DNA of 64,000 bases from Gordionus sp. m RMFG-2023 (GCF_954871325.1 NC_088776.1:5401985-5465984), one strand, 5' to 3'; counted from the first letter of the stretch, positions 1 through 10,935 are shown. A program made the numbers and translations. The notes: generated by a model from the letters alone, not told the origin.

Positions 1-281
1 ACGCTGCTGTAGATTGAGCCGAATTAGTCGGCATTTAACCATTACCCTACTATACTTTTTACTATAAAAAAAAAATTATTGTTCAAACATACAAAACATG
101 GGGAAAAAATATCATTTAAAACTAATTTTTTTTTAACACAATTTAACAAAATGAGCAAATCATAAAATGATTGTGTTTGTGCTAAGAATTTGAAAGAAAT
201 ATTTGTAGATTAAATTTAAGATGATTGTAATAATGAATAACTAAATGTTGCCCCTAACGCGTTTTTCCCCATCCCCAGTTA
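1..281. other. AT-rich sequence, no gene seen
   Basis: No open frame, splice-flanked exon or repeat can be supported here. It is probably part of the same CWC22 intron that holds the large transposon to its right, because the first visible CWC22 exon lies at 7782 and must have upstream exons before the window. Confidence 0.4.
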
Positions 282-364
282 GTTATAAGTAGTGTTGTTA
301 ATCGACTTTGTCTAGTCGACTTAGCCGAAAACTGGAGTCAAGTTTTGGGTCGAACTCGAGTTGT

Positions 365-667
365 GGGGCGAATAGTTTTACGAACTTAGTCGACTAGAGG
401 ACGAATAGTTCTATGAACTTGAGTCGTCGACTAGAGGACGAATAGTTTTATGAACTTGAGTCGTCGACTAGTGGACGAATAGTTCTTATGAACTTGAGTT
501 GTCGACTAGGGGACGAATAGTTCTTTGAACTTGAGTTATCGACTAGTGGACGAATAGTTCTTTGAACTTGAGTTGTCGACTAGTGGACGAATAGTTCCAT
601 GAACTTGAGTCGTCGATTAGTGGACGAATAGTTCTCTATGAACTTGAGTATACTAAAGGACGAAGAT
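365..667. repeat. Tandem array of about eight 37-bp repeats (left subterminal)
   Basis: Units begin near 365, 400, 436, 473, 511, 548, 585 and 622. Each contains GGACGAATAGTTCTATGAAC followed by a TTGAGTCGTCGACTAG segment. Variation is mostly single substitutions and 1-3-bp indels. The array lies just inside the left end of the 290-7499 element and its inverse lies just inside the right end. This is the usual arrangement of subterminal transposase-binding repeats; that role is inference. Confidence 0.85.
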
Positions 668-729
668 TTTAAATTAGTTATTATTAATAAATCCAACTTG
701 AGTCGTTATACCAAATATAATATACTTGA

Positions 730-1181
730 TAGTGATCTGCATCGGGCCTAATCTATCAAGCCCAGCCCGGCTCGGCCCGAACCCGAAATGTTTTTGAAAA
801 AGTTTTGCCGACCCGGCCCGAACCCGAAATTTTTTGAAAAAGTTTTGCCGACCCGGCCCGAACCCGAAATTTTTTTTAAAAAAATTTACAGACCCGGCCC
901 GAATTATTTAAATATATAAAGTCATTTTTATAATTACTCAAAATAAAAGACATATATTATATGTCGTTTAGTTTCAATATATAAAATCAAATATTTTTAT
1001 TTTACATAAAAAATATTCAATATAAAATTGATACATTTAGATATGTTAAAAAAAATTTCCAAGATCCGACCCGACCCTCACGATTTTTTTTTGAAAATAT
1101 TAGGCCTGGCCCGGCCCGAAATCGACTATTTTAAAAAGAATTAAGTCTAAGCCCGTTCAGGCCTAACTTTGCAGATCTCTA
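730..1181. mobile_element. hAT-type MITE with TAGTGATCTGCA ends
   Basis: Left end TAGTGATCTGCATCGGGCC pairs with the inverse of the right end, TAGAGATCTGCAAAG. The element is flanked by a perfect 8-bp duplication ATACTTGA (722-729 and 1182-1189). The interior holds GC-rich repeats of the type CGACCCGGCCCGAACCCGAAA in an otherwise AT-rich region. It has no coding capacity. It interrupts the 37-bp array, so it inserted after that array formed. Related ends are seen at 8572-8809 and perhaps 28141-28276. Confidence 0.88.
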
Positions 1182-1189
1182 ATACTTGA

Positions 1190-1392
1190 GTCGATTAGAC
1201 GAATAGTTCTATGAACTTGAGTCGATTAGACGAATAGTTCTATGAACTTGAGTCGTAGAGGACGAAGATTTGTAATTAGTTATTATTAATTAATAAAACA
1301 TTTGTTGTTTTTTTTTCTTTAGACTTCCAACTTGAGTCGTGAACACGAGTTATATACTTATGTCGACTAGAGAACGAATAAATTATTGGGAA
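1190..1392. repeat. Continuation of the 37-bp subterminal array
   Basis: Further copies of the GACGAATAGTTCTATGAACTTGAGTC unit family resume directly after the MITE, followed by degenerate variants. The last recognisable unit is GTCGACTAGAGAACGAATA near 1365. This restores the array interrupted at 729. Confidence 0.75.
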
Positions 1393-1907
1393 TGGGGAAG
1401 ATCTTGATTTAAATTTAGTCTAGAATTTTTAATATATTTTTTTAAAGCTTTTATCAGAATTGTGAACAAACATTATAACAATTTAATATAATATAGCGAA
1501 GCGATACACTTTATACCAACAAGATGTTTATTATAAAAATCGCGAAGGGGGTGGGGGTGTTAGTGCTTAAAACCTATTATTCATACTGTGATGTATATTG
1601 CCGACTTTTTTTTAGATAAGCCAGAGCTCTATTATGTCAAGAAAAACATTGGTTTTAATGTAGACCTTTTTTTTTTATCGGGATAATTTTTTATCCCAAG
1701 AAAATAATTTATGCCTGAAAATTTTATTTTCAATAATATAATTTGAATTTATTTTTGGTTTCTTCGAAACACTCCCTTTTCCTCTTTTTAATAATATATT
1801 ATTTGTTTTCATGGTACTTAAATAAGATTTGTATTTTTTATTTTAATTAAAAATTATTAGTAACCCCCCCCCCCTCCCATACTTCAATAATAACCAATCC
1901 CTCTCCT
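1393..1907. other. Interior of the hAT-type element, nothing coding
   Basis: AT-rich filler between the subterminal array and the Mutator-like insertion. The only conspicuous item is a run of eleven C followed by TCCC at 1864-1878, a motif that recurs elsewhere in the window. Confidence 0.5.
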
Positions 1908-1916
1908 TGTTTCTTT

Positions 1917-3201
1917 GGCTAATGATAATGCACGGTAAGCGTGCACTATTTTTTTCATGCTTTTCATAAATTAACAAGCACGCCAAAATACGTCATATAT
2001 TTATTTTTATGTGAATAAATAAATAAAATTACGAAAGCTCTCGTTTATAAATGTTCTTTTTATAATTATTTTATTTGAATAACAGAAATAATCAAAATGG
2101 ATATTCATAAATTTTAAAAGTATATTGTATTTATATAGTTATACAATAATGATTTTATATTTAAAATTTAATAAAACAGGTTATTTCTTTTATTTCTCAA
2201 TAATCTGAAGAGTTAATATTATCCTTGAAAATGAAATATTAGCCAATACTTTTATATAGCCAAGTATTTTTATTAAATTAAATGTTGTCTATTTAAATTA
2301 TAAGAATATTCTTTGATAGAGTATAATATAGTGAGTCTTTAAATTAAAAATACTATGCTTTATTTGATATCATCTCTATTCAAGAATGTTTATGATATAA
2401 ATATTAGCAAAAACCTAATAATGTTATATTAATTTTTTTCCAGCCCATTAATTTTTTTTTACCTTGTCTAGGCCATATAAATATTTTAAGATGTTGCTCA
2501 GCCTAGCTTATAGCAGATCTCTAATATGAATTTTTTTTTAAAAAAGCTTATATCATACTAGATTCTTATGGATGCGCATCAAAGCAAATTTGATCTTTTT
2601 GATTTAGACAATATAACTTCTACAAGTCAATTAAATTTAGAGGTAACAATATTTTTAAGAATATATTTACTATTGATTTGAAATGTAATTATTTAAAGTT
2701 TTAACCTAAAATTTTTATCTATATATATATATATTCTATATCTATTTAATAGGTTCGAGCTCAATTTGAATCATTTAATGATTTGCAGGAAGCTATAAAT
2801 AGATATGAGGATATAGTATATACAAATTACCATATAGCGACATGTACTAAACTTACCAATTTTGATCAAAAAATTATTCATACAATGATTTATTAATACA
2901 TACGTTATGTCTGCATTCATGGTGGAAGAAAATTTAAAAGTCTTGGGAAAGGAAAACGACTTACCCAAACATTGCAAAAAAATTGCCAAAATAGTTTCTC
3001 AGTTAAGCACATAATAAAATAAAAAAGACATATGCTTGAGGTTACAAAAATGAATTCTGGTCATAATCATGATTTGGGTATATATTTTTATCAAATGTAA
3101 TACCATTTTATTTTTAATTTAGATTCTAATTTATTCAAACGCTTACTGAAGCATCGAAAAATTACTGAAGAATCAAGAGCTATCATTATTAAATGTTTAG
3201 A
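1917..3201 (+). repeat. Left 1.29-kb terminal inverted repeat of the MULE, with copied N-terminal exons
   Basis: This arm matches the reverse complement of 4357-5570 nearly throughout. It carries a plus-strand copy of the first coding exon (2568-2642, beginning MDAHQSKFDLFDLDNITSTS) with a GT donor at 2643. A second exon begins near 2754 with RAQFESFNDLQEAINRY. A third segment contains EVTKMNSGHNHDLG. In this arm the first exon is open, whereas the second-exon copy has in-frame stops. The match with the other arm ends at AAATGTTTAGA (3191-3201). Confidence 0.85.
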
Positions 3202-4356
3202 TCAAACAGATCTATACCATTCAATCTTCTATATTCAAAAATATGCCTACATGGTAATAAAATAGATTCTAAATATCCACAATTACAGTTTGAGGGCAAT
3301 ACTGTTAAAGTTGAATTTCCTTCATCATGGGATGTTGATAATTTTAGCTGATCTAATATCCTTTTAAATGTAGCATTAGTCAATATTTTTTGATATTTGT
3401 ATTCTTCACTAATTTGAGGATAACTAATTTGAGGATAACTAATTTGAGGATAACTAATTATATAGAATTTTTTAAAATTGATAATTATTTTATGATTCTT
3501 TTCCTCATTTGAAGTATCTCTACATATATTCAAATTTTTGGAAAAATTTATTGAATTTGAATGTTTTTTTATCAGGGCTTTGAGGACCCTATTCATACTC
3601 TCTGTCCTATTATTTGTATAAGTTGTTTTACATCGTCATGCATAAGACCACTCATGTCGAATTGGATGCCAATTGTTATTAAAATATATTTCCACATCTG
3701 GAAAATTTAGGGCCATTAATGAATTATAAATTTCCCAATGAAGCACTTCTGTTTTTGTGTAGATCATTTTTTTCAAAACATTTAACACAACCTTTACCTG
3801 GGTAGAATTTATATTTCTCTTTTTAACGGTTATTTCTCTCATAAATGTTTGTTGTACATGGAATGTACATATTTCAAGTGAGGCCATAGGAAAGGCTTCT
3901 CTATAAGCATGTCTATCAGCGAAGTCCTTATCTGCGATTATTACTTTAATTTTATTATTATTATCATTATATTATTTAAATAAATCACACATATAACTAT
4001 TAAATAATTTTCAGACTTTACAACCCAGATGGCAGCAAATCTTGTTTGCTCTTTTCCATCAATAACGAAGAGAGTAAAGACTGGCATTTGATAATGATTT
4101 AATTTGTAGGTTGCATCAACCATGAGAATTTCTGGAAATTCATTAAAATATTGCCTCATATTGGGTGTTTGATGATATATCCCCTGAAGGGCATTGTTTT
4201 TAGAAATTTTTTAATAAGTTGAAAACATCCAGGAGCTCAGAGTCCCCTGGTTGATATAATATTTTCTTTTTTATATTGTATAAATTTCGATTTGTTGTGT
4301 AAACTCCTTTTTGTTGGAGGTCATATTTTATTTTAGGAATTGAGGCATCATATTCT
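3202..4356 (-). pseudogene. MULE transposase core and SWIM zinc finger (broken)
   Basis: Three minus-strand frames carry the transposase. About 4159-4010 reads FPEILMVDATYKLNHYQMP and VIDGKEQTRFAAIWVV, the MULE catalytic-domain start including the first acidic residue in MVDATYK. About 3887-3636 reads ICTFHVQQTF and ends in FNNNWHPIRHEW. About 3596-3189 contains CNCGYLESILLPCRHIFEYR, a CxC...CxH SWIM zinc finger. The frames are separated by stops or unrecognised introns. An imperfect triple repeat of TAACTAATTTGAGGA at about 3407-3456 is read through as repeated ISYPQ in the last frame. Confidence 0.85.
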
Positions 4357-5570
4357 AAACATTTAATGATGACAGCTCTTGATTCTCAGTAATTTTACGC
4401 TGCTTCGGTAAGCGTTTGAATAAATTAGAATTTAAATTAATTATAAAATGGTATTCATTTGATAAAAATATATACCCAAATCATGATTATGACCAGAATT
4501 CATTTTTGTAACCTCAAGCATATGTCTTTTTTCTTTTATTATGTGCTTAACTGATAAACTATTTTTGCAATGTTTGGGTAAGTCGTTTTCCTTTCCCACG
4601 ACTTTTAAATTTTCTTCCACCATGAATGCAGACATAACGTATGTATTTATAAAGCATTGTATGAATAATTTTTTGATCAAAATTGGTAAGTTTAGTACAT
4701 GTCGCTATATGGTAATTTGTATATATTATATTCTCATATCTATTTATAGCTTCCTGCAAATCATTAAATGATTCAAATTGAGCCCCAACCTATTAAATAG
4801 ATATAGAATATATATATATATAGATAAAAATTTTAGGTTAAAACTTTAAATAATTACATTTCAAATCAATAGTAAATATATTCTTTACCTCTAAATTTAT
4901 TTGACTTGTAGAAGTTATATTGTCTTAATCAAAAAGATCAAATTTGCTTTGATGCGCATCCATAAGAATCTAGTATGATATAAGCTTTATAAAAAAATAT
5001 TCATATTAGAGATCTGCTATAAGCTAGGCTGAGCACCATCTTAAAATATTCAAGGTAAAAAAAATTTAATGGGCTGGAAATTAATATAACATTATTAGGT
5101 TTTTGCTAATATTTATATCATAAACATTCTTGAATAGAGATGATATCAAATAAAGCATAGTATTTTTAATTTAAAGACTCACTATATTTTACTCTATCAA
5201 AGAATATAGACAACATTTAATTTAATAAAAATATTTGGCTATATAAAAGTATTGGCTAATATCTAATTTTCAAGGATAATATTAACTCTTTAGATTATTG
5301 AGAAATAAAAGAAATAACCTGTTTAATTAAATTTTAAATCATTATTGTAACTATATAAATATAATATACTTTTAAAATTTATGAGTATCCATTTTGATTA
5401 TTTCTGTTATTCAAATAAAATAATTATAAAACGAACATTTATAAACGAGAGCTTTCGTAATTTTATTTATTTATTTACATAAAAATAAATATGACGTATT
5501 TTGGCGTGCTTGTTAATTTATAAAAAACATGAAAAAAATAGTCCACGCGTACCGTGCATTATTACTAGCC
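4357..5570 (-). repeat. Right 1.21-kb terminal inverted repeat of the MULE, with N-terminal exons
   Basis: This is the arm in the natural orientation of the transposase. The start codon lies at 4963 (minus). A single base difference from the left arm makes codon 13 a stop (TTA to TAA). The second exon, about 4780-4559, reads AQFESFNDLQEAINRYENII and later YVCIHGGRKFKSRGKGKRL without a stop. The next segment contains CKNSLSVKHIIKEKRHMLEV and GHNHDLG. The right terminus AGCC is followed immediately by the 9-bp target duplication. Confidence 0.85.
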
Positions 5571-5579
5571 TGTTTCTTT

Positions 5580-6949
5580 CTCCCAAAATAAATCTATCTC
5601 TTTCAAAATAAATTTTGGGCTATTTTAAAAAAGTTATAAAAATTTTCTTGTTTTATTCACCATTAACAATATTTATTTATTAAAAAAATTTTTTTTTATT
5701 TATAAATAAATTTTTGATATGTTCAAAACGATTTATATTTTTTAATAAAAAAAGAATAGTAAATAAACCATATATTAAAATTGCACATATACAGTAATAA
5801 TATGATTGGTTATTGTTGTAACACATTTCCATAATGTGAAAAAACATTCTTATATTGTTAAATAACTTTCCATAATTATTGTAAAAACATTTTGATAAAC
5901 TTTTTAAAAAAAATATTTTTGATATATTTTTTTTAATAATAAGAGTTTTTGAACTTTAATGAAGATTAACGTCAAAGTTATGAATCGAATAATTTTTTTA
6001 TGTTTTGGACCGGGGAAAATGAGAATTTTTAAAAAAAATTTCTAAGATTTTCACAATAACATTTTTTTAAATGCATTATAAATTTTATTAAATTTTAATT
6101 AAAAACGCGTTTAATTTGGTCTATATTAGCTCAGCCTATTTTTTAAATTTAGTAAATGTTCTCTCGCAATTACCTCCGCAAATGACAAAATAATGTATTC
6201 ATATGTCAAAAATAAATTAATGTATACTCTTTTGTGCATATTGTAACTTGTAATGATTTCATACACGCCTATTAAACACCAATTACATTTATTATCAAAT
6301 ATTGTGATATTCCATCTTCTTCAATTAACTCCTCAATGATATCATCGTCCATTTCATTTAATTCTGCTACTAAATCTTTGAATATACTGGTAAATGAACA
6401 CAATTCGTTATATAATTTAACGCTCAATTTATTTGCGAATTGTGCCAGTTTTTCCAAGGCATTTTCAGAAACCTTTACTATTTATTTCATCAAAATGCCT
6501 CATTTAAATTTTTTAACAGGTCCACTCGCACTTTTTAAAATCAATTGTCATCTTTCTACGATACATATTTACTGAAATTTTAATTTAACATGTTTACAAT
6601 ATCTATTTTTACCCATTTGCTTTAAAAAAATTCCAAAATAATTTTGGCAATTGTCACTTTTTTATGGTACATAATCACTGTTTAAAAAATAACGATGACA
6701 AATACCAGTGCATTAATAATAGTAAGTCAGAGCATTATAAATAAAAGAAGCTATAAATAACTTACCCTCCCATAATTTTAATATCTATTAAATGTTATTA
6801 TTATATATATTGGAGTCAACCCTAGAAGTCTTGGTCGAAAAAAATGATCAGGATAATGGGTGAGGTGGAAAAAAAACCCAAACTTTAGATCTTCCTTTAA
6901 AAAACGACCCATATTTTGGATCGGATCCAACTGAGTCGAAAAAACGACA
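5580..6949. other. Interior of the hAT-type element, right part
   Basis: AT-rich sequence without a recognisable domain. Short frames of about 60-80 codons on both strands near 6270-6575 overlap one another and show no protein-like conservation that I recognise. No transposase motif was found. Confidence 0.5.
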
Positions 6950-7480
6950 CAACTATTAGTTTTCAATTCGACTTAAGTATATAACTCGTATAACGACTCA
7001 AGTTGGAAGTCTAAAGTTAAAGAAAAATGTTTTATAAATAACTAATGTAAAATCTCCGTCCTTAAGTCGACTCAAGTTCATAGAACTATTCGTCCTCTAG
7101 TCGACTCAAAAATATAATTTGTATTCACAACTCAAATTGGATGTGTAAAGTAAAAAAATGTAAATAACAGAACAAATATCTTAAATAATAATAACTAATT
7201 TGAAATATTAGCACTCTAGTCGACTCAAATTGACGACTCAAATCATAGAACTATTCGTCCTCTAGTCTACTCAATTATATAATTTGTATTCACGACTCAT
7301 AAAAGTCTAAAGTAAAAAAATGTAAAATACAAAAAATATCTTAATTAATAATAATAAATCTGAAATATTCGTCCTCTAATCAACTCAAGTTCATAAAATA
7401 TTCGTAACTCGAGTTCACGACTTGAGTTTGAGTTAGTCGACATATTCGACTAACGACTCTGAGTCAGAGTCGGATGAACT
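6950..7480. repeat. Right subterminal array of the 37-bp repeat family, inverted and diverged
   Basis: Contains the inverse of the left array, for example GACTCAAGTTCATAGAACTA followed by TTCGTCCTCTAGTCGAC at about 7072-7105, and again near 7240-7270 and 7370-7410. Copies are separated by roughly 150-bp spacers that themselves repeat: CTAAAGTAAAAAAATGTAAA occurs near 7150 and 7310. Orientation is opposite to the left side, giving the element overall two-fold symmetry. Confidence 0.75.
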
Positions 7481-7781
7481 CGACTTTTTAACAACACTAG
7501 TTATAAGCAATATAAAAATTTGGGCAATATTTTATAACATAATATAAAACTTTCTTCTAAGATAAATTTCACAAAATTTTAAACAATATAAATAAAAATA
7601 ATTAGTTATAAATTTAATTATTTTTTTTTAGAAATGATTTCGGTTACTGTAAATAAAATAAAATTTTAAGAGAATGTTCCGACTTTATGTATATTTGGGG
7701 AAGAAATAAAAGGAACTTTCTTTTTAATATGGTTTTTGATTCCACGAGAGAAGCTTTTATTAAAAATTAATTATTCGATAG

Positions 7782-10214
7782 GCTTTTGAATGCGTTAATC
7801 TGACGAGTCCTGACACGACCTCCTCCAGTCGCATACTCATAAAATGTATATTTCAAGAATTGGCCGAATTTATGGGAATGGAAAAATTGAAAGAAAGATT
7901 ATCTGATCCGTATGAAAATTATTAATTTTTATTATCATCATTGTTTTTAAAAAAATCACGATTTCCTAATAGCTAACCCGATCTTTTTTTGACATCAGCA
8001 TATTATTTTTTTTGAAAATGAAGGAAGTGTTAGTTCTATTTTTTTTAATTAAACATTAGAGGGGCGAATAAGTGACGGCAAAAAGAAGCTAAGATGCTAT
8101 GGTTCTTATGGTTACAAGAAAGAAAAATATATAGTTTATACAATCTTCTCATGCCTTTTAGATTATTGGATTCCAGTTTTCAAGGTCTCTTCCCCACGGA
8201 TGACCCACAAAACACGATTATGGCTATCAATTTTTTTACCACCATTGGTCTCGGGCCTATCACGTAAAATTTTTTATTTTTTTTTCTATGTAATTATTTT
8301 TTATGCTTTTCTTTGGGGGGATAACTCTCCTCTCATTTTCAGAATCACCATTGATGAAACCCATTCTGGTGTCATTATTTAATCCCTTTTATCTTAGGAG
8401 ATTAAAGGCATTCATTTGAACTATAAATAGCCTGAGTTGATTATTTCGATCCTTAAGCCTTACACTTTTTTAGACGAATTAAAATTTATTGACTCTAAAT
8501 TGAGCCATGAATTAGATTGGTGAATTATCTATTTGTTTTTTTTTAAATATAACGCTACATATAATAGGAATTAGAGATTGGTTCGTGAAGATTTTTTAAA
8601 CGGTTTTGCGTAAAATAATTTTGCAAGTTTCCCACAGCCCCTAATAATTTTATATGAAGGAAAAATATATAAATTTGCCTAATTATATAAAAATTGGGAA
8701 ATTATGATGGGCCTTGAATAATATTGCACAAATTGTCTGGCCCAGCCTGAAAAATATTTAGCACAAGTTGCCTGGCTTACGCTGTTTGGCCAGGTCATGC
8801 AAATCGCTGAAAAGAATATAATGTTTTTAGTTTCTGTACATCTTTAATTTTTTATTACTTTCGAGAATATTTACGTAGGCTCTAGGTCGGGATAGCATAA
8901 TTAACCTTGATTTGGAGCTAGTGTTGTTAAATGGCTCTATTTTTATAAACGACTTACCCAATATTTAAGCAAAAAATATTACGCAACTCTAGAGATTTTG
9001 TTCATAAGGCAGAAAGGTTTGGGCATCTAATAACAAAATCTAGAAGTTTGCTTAATATTATTTTGCTAAAATTTAAAATTGATTAAATCGAGCCGTTTAA
9101 TAGTCGGCGCAGCTTTAAGCTTTTTAATAACGCTAACTCCTATCATCCTAACAATAAAAATCAAGATTATTACGATTATGAATTATCAAGATTTTTTGAA
9201 CTATCTATTTATTAAATAAAAACTTTTCTTTCCTCTTGCAGCATATGTTTAGAATTAGAACTAAGGCTCGAACCATCAGTGATACCAAAATATATCGTTG
9301 TTTTTAATTTTTATTGATTTTGTATTTTTTTTTGTTTAATTTAAAAAAATGTTTAAAAGAATAAACCTTAGTTTATCAAAAATTACCAACAATCCCTTCA
9401 TTTATTATTTTAAAAATAATGCCTTACCTCTCTTGCAAAGTATACATTTCGATACATTAATTTTTTTTAAAATCATATATGGGCAGAGAAAATCTAAGAC
9501 AACATTTAGCCTCCCTCAAGGAGGAACAAAAGAAGCTCAACCAGCTGAAAGAAGAACAATCTCTCCTCGAGGCTGCCGCCTTGCAAGCAATAGCTTCGGA
9601 ATCTGACACTCAATCATCCTCGACTGAAAGTGAGAATGAGTCTCAATTAGTATCCTCAATTTTAAATTCTGGCAATCGTCGGAATATAAAATCTTCCCGA
9701 CATAAAAATTCGAAGAAAGTCGATAGGGTAGATGAAAAATCTTCTCGAAAACATATGCCAGAGCCACATTGCCGCGACAATAATGCGGCACTCCCGAAAT
9801 TAGTTGGAAGGTATAAAAGTGCACATTTGCCATTTTTTAAAAAATATTTAAATATTTCCATTCTATTTATTAGGCAATTTTTATATTATAAATATTTATT
9901 AAAATAATTCTTTAACACATAATGTTTATTGTAAATTGTAAATTTTGTAAAATTGAATAAGCTAATCTTAAAATATTAAATTCGGCTGCTATATCAATTC
10001 CATTAGGTAATTTTTTGTCAGACAGAGCGATTCAATTTTTTGATATTTATTAATAAACATGTTGAAATTCTTTTTTAAATATATAATATAACTTTTTTTT
10101 TCTTTGTTTAGGAAAGAGAAAGATGTAGATAGGCATAGGGGCAAGAAGTCGAAAAGGGTTTCTTCTAAGGATAAGATCACAAAACAGGCTAAAAGTTCTA
10201 AGAAAAGAAAATAA
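7782..10214 (+). CDS. CWC22: Pre-mRNA-splicing factor CWC22 (nucampholin), C-terminal four exons
   Basis: CWC22 is a spliceosome component that recruits eIF4A3 so that exon-junction complexes can be loaded onto spliced mRNA. Exons are 7782-7909, 8177-8263, 9487-9810 and 10112-10214. All have AG/GT borders and compatible phases, giving 213 residues and a stop at 10212-10214. The first two exons encode the end of the MA3 domain: LTSPDTTSSSRILIKCIFQE, LAEFMGMEKLKERL, GLFPTDDPQNTIMAINFF and TIGLGPITENLRQHL all match the family closely. Exon 3 continues into a coiled, Glu/Lys-rich stretch and a Ser-rich tail, and exon 4 is a short Lys/Arg/Ser basic tail. The tail is shorter than in vertebrates. 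The N-terminal MIF4G part must lie before the window, across an intron of more than 7.7 kb. Introns 2 and 3 here contain MITEs and filler. Confidence 0.92.
8572..8809. mobile_element. hAT-type MITE, TAGNGATNTGCA family
   Basis: The left end TAGAGATTGG pairs with the inverse of the right end, CAGCGATTTGCATGACCTGG. Flanks ATAGGAAT (8564-8571) and AAAAGAAT (8810-8817) agree at 6 of 8 bases. The interior has the GGCCCAGCC/GGCCAGG motifs seen in the 730-1181 element. It lies in the second visible CWC22 intron. Confidence 0.55.
8919..9135. mobile_element. Hairpin MITE (hAT-type), copy 1
   Basis: Begins TAGTGTTGTTAAATGGCTC and ends AATAACGCTA. The centre contains the family signature GGTTTGGGCATCTAATAAC and TTTTGTTCATAAGGCAGAAA. 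No clear 8-bp duplication is visible and the right side is disturbed after GAGCCGTTTAA, so the copy is diverged or rearranged. Confidence 0.65.
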
Positions 10215-10393
10215 ATTTTAATGTATATATATATGACATATTTTATATATGAAATTAAATCGATATTTATTTTTACTTAATTATAAAAATTGTTTGTATA
10301 ACACGTATATGTAATAGATAAGAAAATAATTTGATATTAAAATGTATAAAGATTTGGTATTTCTAGTCTTTAATAGATAAATGCTCTAATTAC

Positions 10394-10747
10394 CTACATC
10401 ACGAACATCACCAACCTGTCAAAACCATTCCCAGCCTTGATTTCATCTAAAACATCTTTTAGATTACCTTCCAAGTCTGCTACTTTTTTAACATAAACAG
10501 CCACCGCCGGAGTGTCCTTCTTAAAATTACAATACATTTTTGCCAGTACCGGAGTACCCCTTTTCATCAAGAATTTTAATATAATTATCAATAAATACAC
10601 AATTACCAATATCCCAATAATAATCAACTGCTTACCTAAATCCAATTCATTAAAGTTCTTATACAAAACTTTATAACCCAAATCCTTATAAAAGAGAACC
10701 TTATCACCAAAACTATGCTCCCCATTATGCCTAAAAAAATAAACCAT
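10394..10747 (-). CDS. Hypothetical small protein with one membrane span
   Basis: An uninterrupted 117-codon frame, long for such AT-rich DNA. Residues about 41-63 (QLIIIGILVIVYLLIIILKF) form one strongly hydrophobic segment, followed by a basic stretch (LMKRG) and a mixed hydrophilic tail ending NGFDRLVMFVM. I do not recognise the family. The stop is about 180 bp from the CWC22 stop, so the two genes would be convergent. The first Met may not be the true start: a TTTTTTTAG acceptor-like sequence lies inside the first codons, and a 49-nt exon-like segment lies upstream at 10936-10984. An AATAAA on the minus strand lies at 10266-10271, about 123 nt past the stop. Confidence 0.45.
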   Translation of the reverse strand: MVYFFRHNGEHSFGDKVLFYKDLGYKVLYKNFNELDLGKQLIIIGILVIVYLLIIILKFLMKRGTPVLAKMYCNFKKDTPAVAVYVKKVADLEGNLKDVLDEIKAGNGFDRLVMFVM

Positions 10748-10935
10748 TTGCTCATAAATTTTTAATTAAGATCACCGCCCAATTAATTCAAATTAAATAA
10801 AAATGCTTATATAAAAAGAATATATGGATATTATTACCAAAAAAATTCACAATAAAATACGTATCTAGTGTTAGTACTACTGCGTTATCAAAAATTTATC
10901 AGATAAAATATATATCAACAAAAATTTTATTTTAC

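Larger units (their letters stand above)
1917..5570 (-). mobile_element. Mutator-like element (MULE) with very long terminal inverted repeats
   Basis: The ends are GGCTAATGATAATGCACGG and its near-perfect inverse, flanked by a perfect 9-bp direct duplication TGTTTCTTT (1908-1916 and 5571-5579). A 9-bp duplication is typical of Mutator elements. The terminal inverted repeats are about 1.2-1.3 kb each, leaving a 1.15-kb unique centre that encodes the transposase core on the minus strand. The N-terminal exons lie inside the inverted repeats and are therefore present twice. Domains in order are an N-terminal HNH/FLYWCH-like segment, a MULE DDE core and a SWIM zinc finger, as in ZSWIM1/3-like MULEs. 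Several in-frame stops indicate it is no longer active. It is nested inside the 290-7499 element. Confidence 0.9.
290..7499. mobile_element. 7.2-kb non-autonomous hAT-type element with subterminal repeat arrays
   Basis: The element starts TAGTGTTGTTAA and ends with the inverse TTAACAACACTA. It is flanked by a perfect 8-bp direct duplication GTTATAAG (282-289 and 7500-7507). Short inverted ends beginning TAG/CAG plus an 8-bp duplication are the hallmark of the hAT superfamily. Both subterminal regions carry a 37-bp repeat, in opposite orientation on the two sides. The interior is split by a MITE (730-1181) and a Mutator-like element (1917-5570). Without those insertions the element would be about 3.1 kb. 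No hAT transposase was recognised inside, so it is judged non-autonomous. It sits in an intron of CWC22, about 280 bp before the first visible exon. Confidence 0.85.

Noticed and set aside
6272-6575. Short frames on both strands inside the hAT-type element as a possible transposase.
   Set aside because: They overlap each other, are about 60-80 codons and show none of the hAT motifs (TTDxW, DNAxN, CFAHxLNL, IPxSSxxSER).
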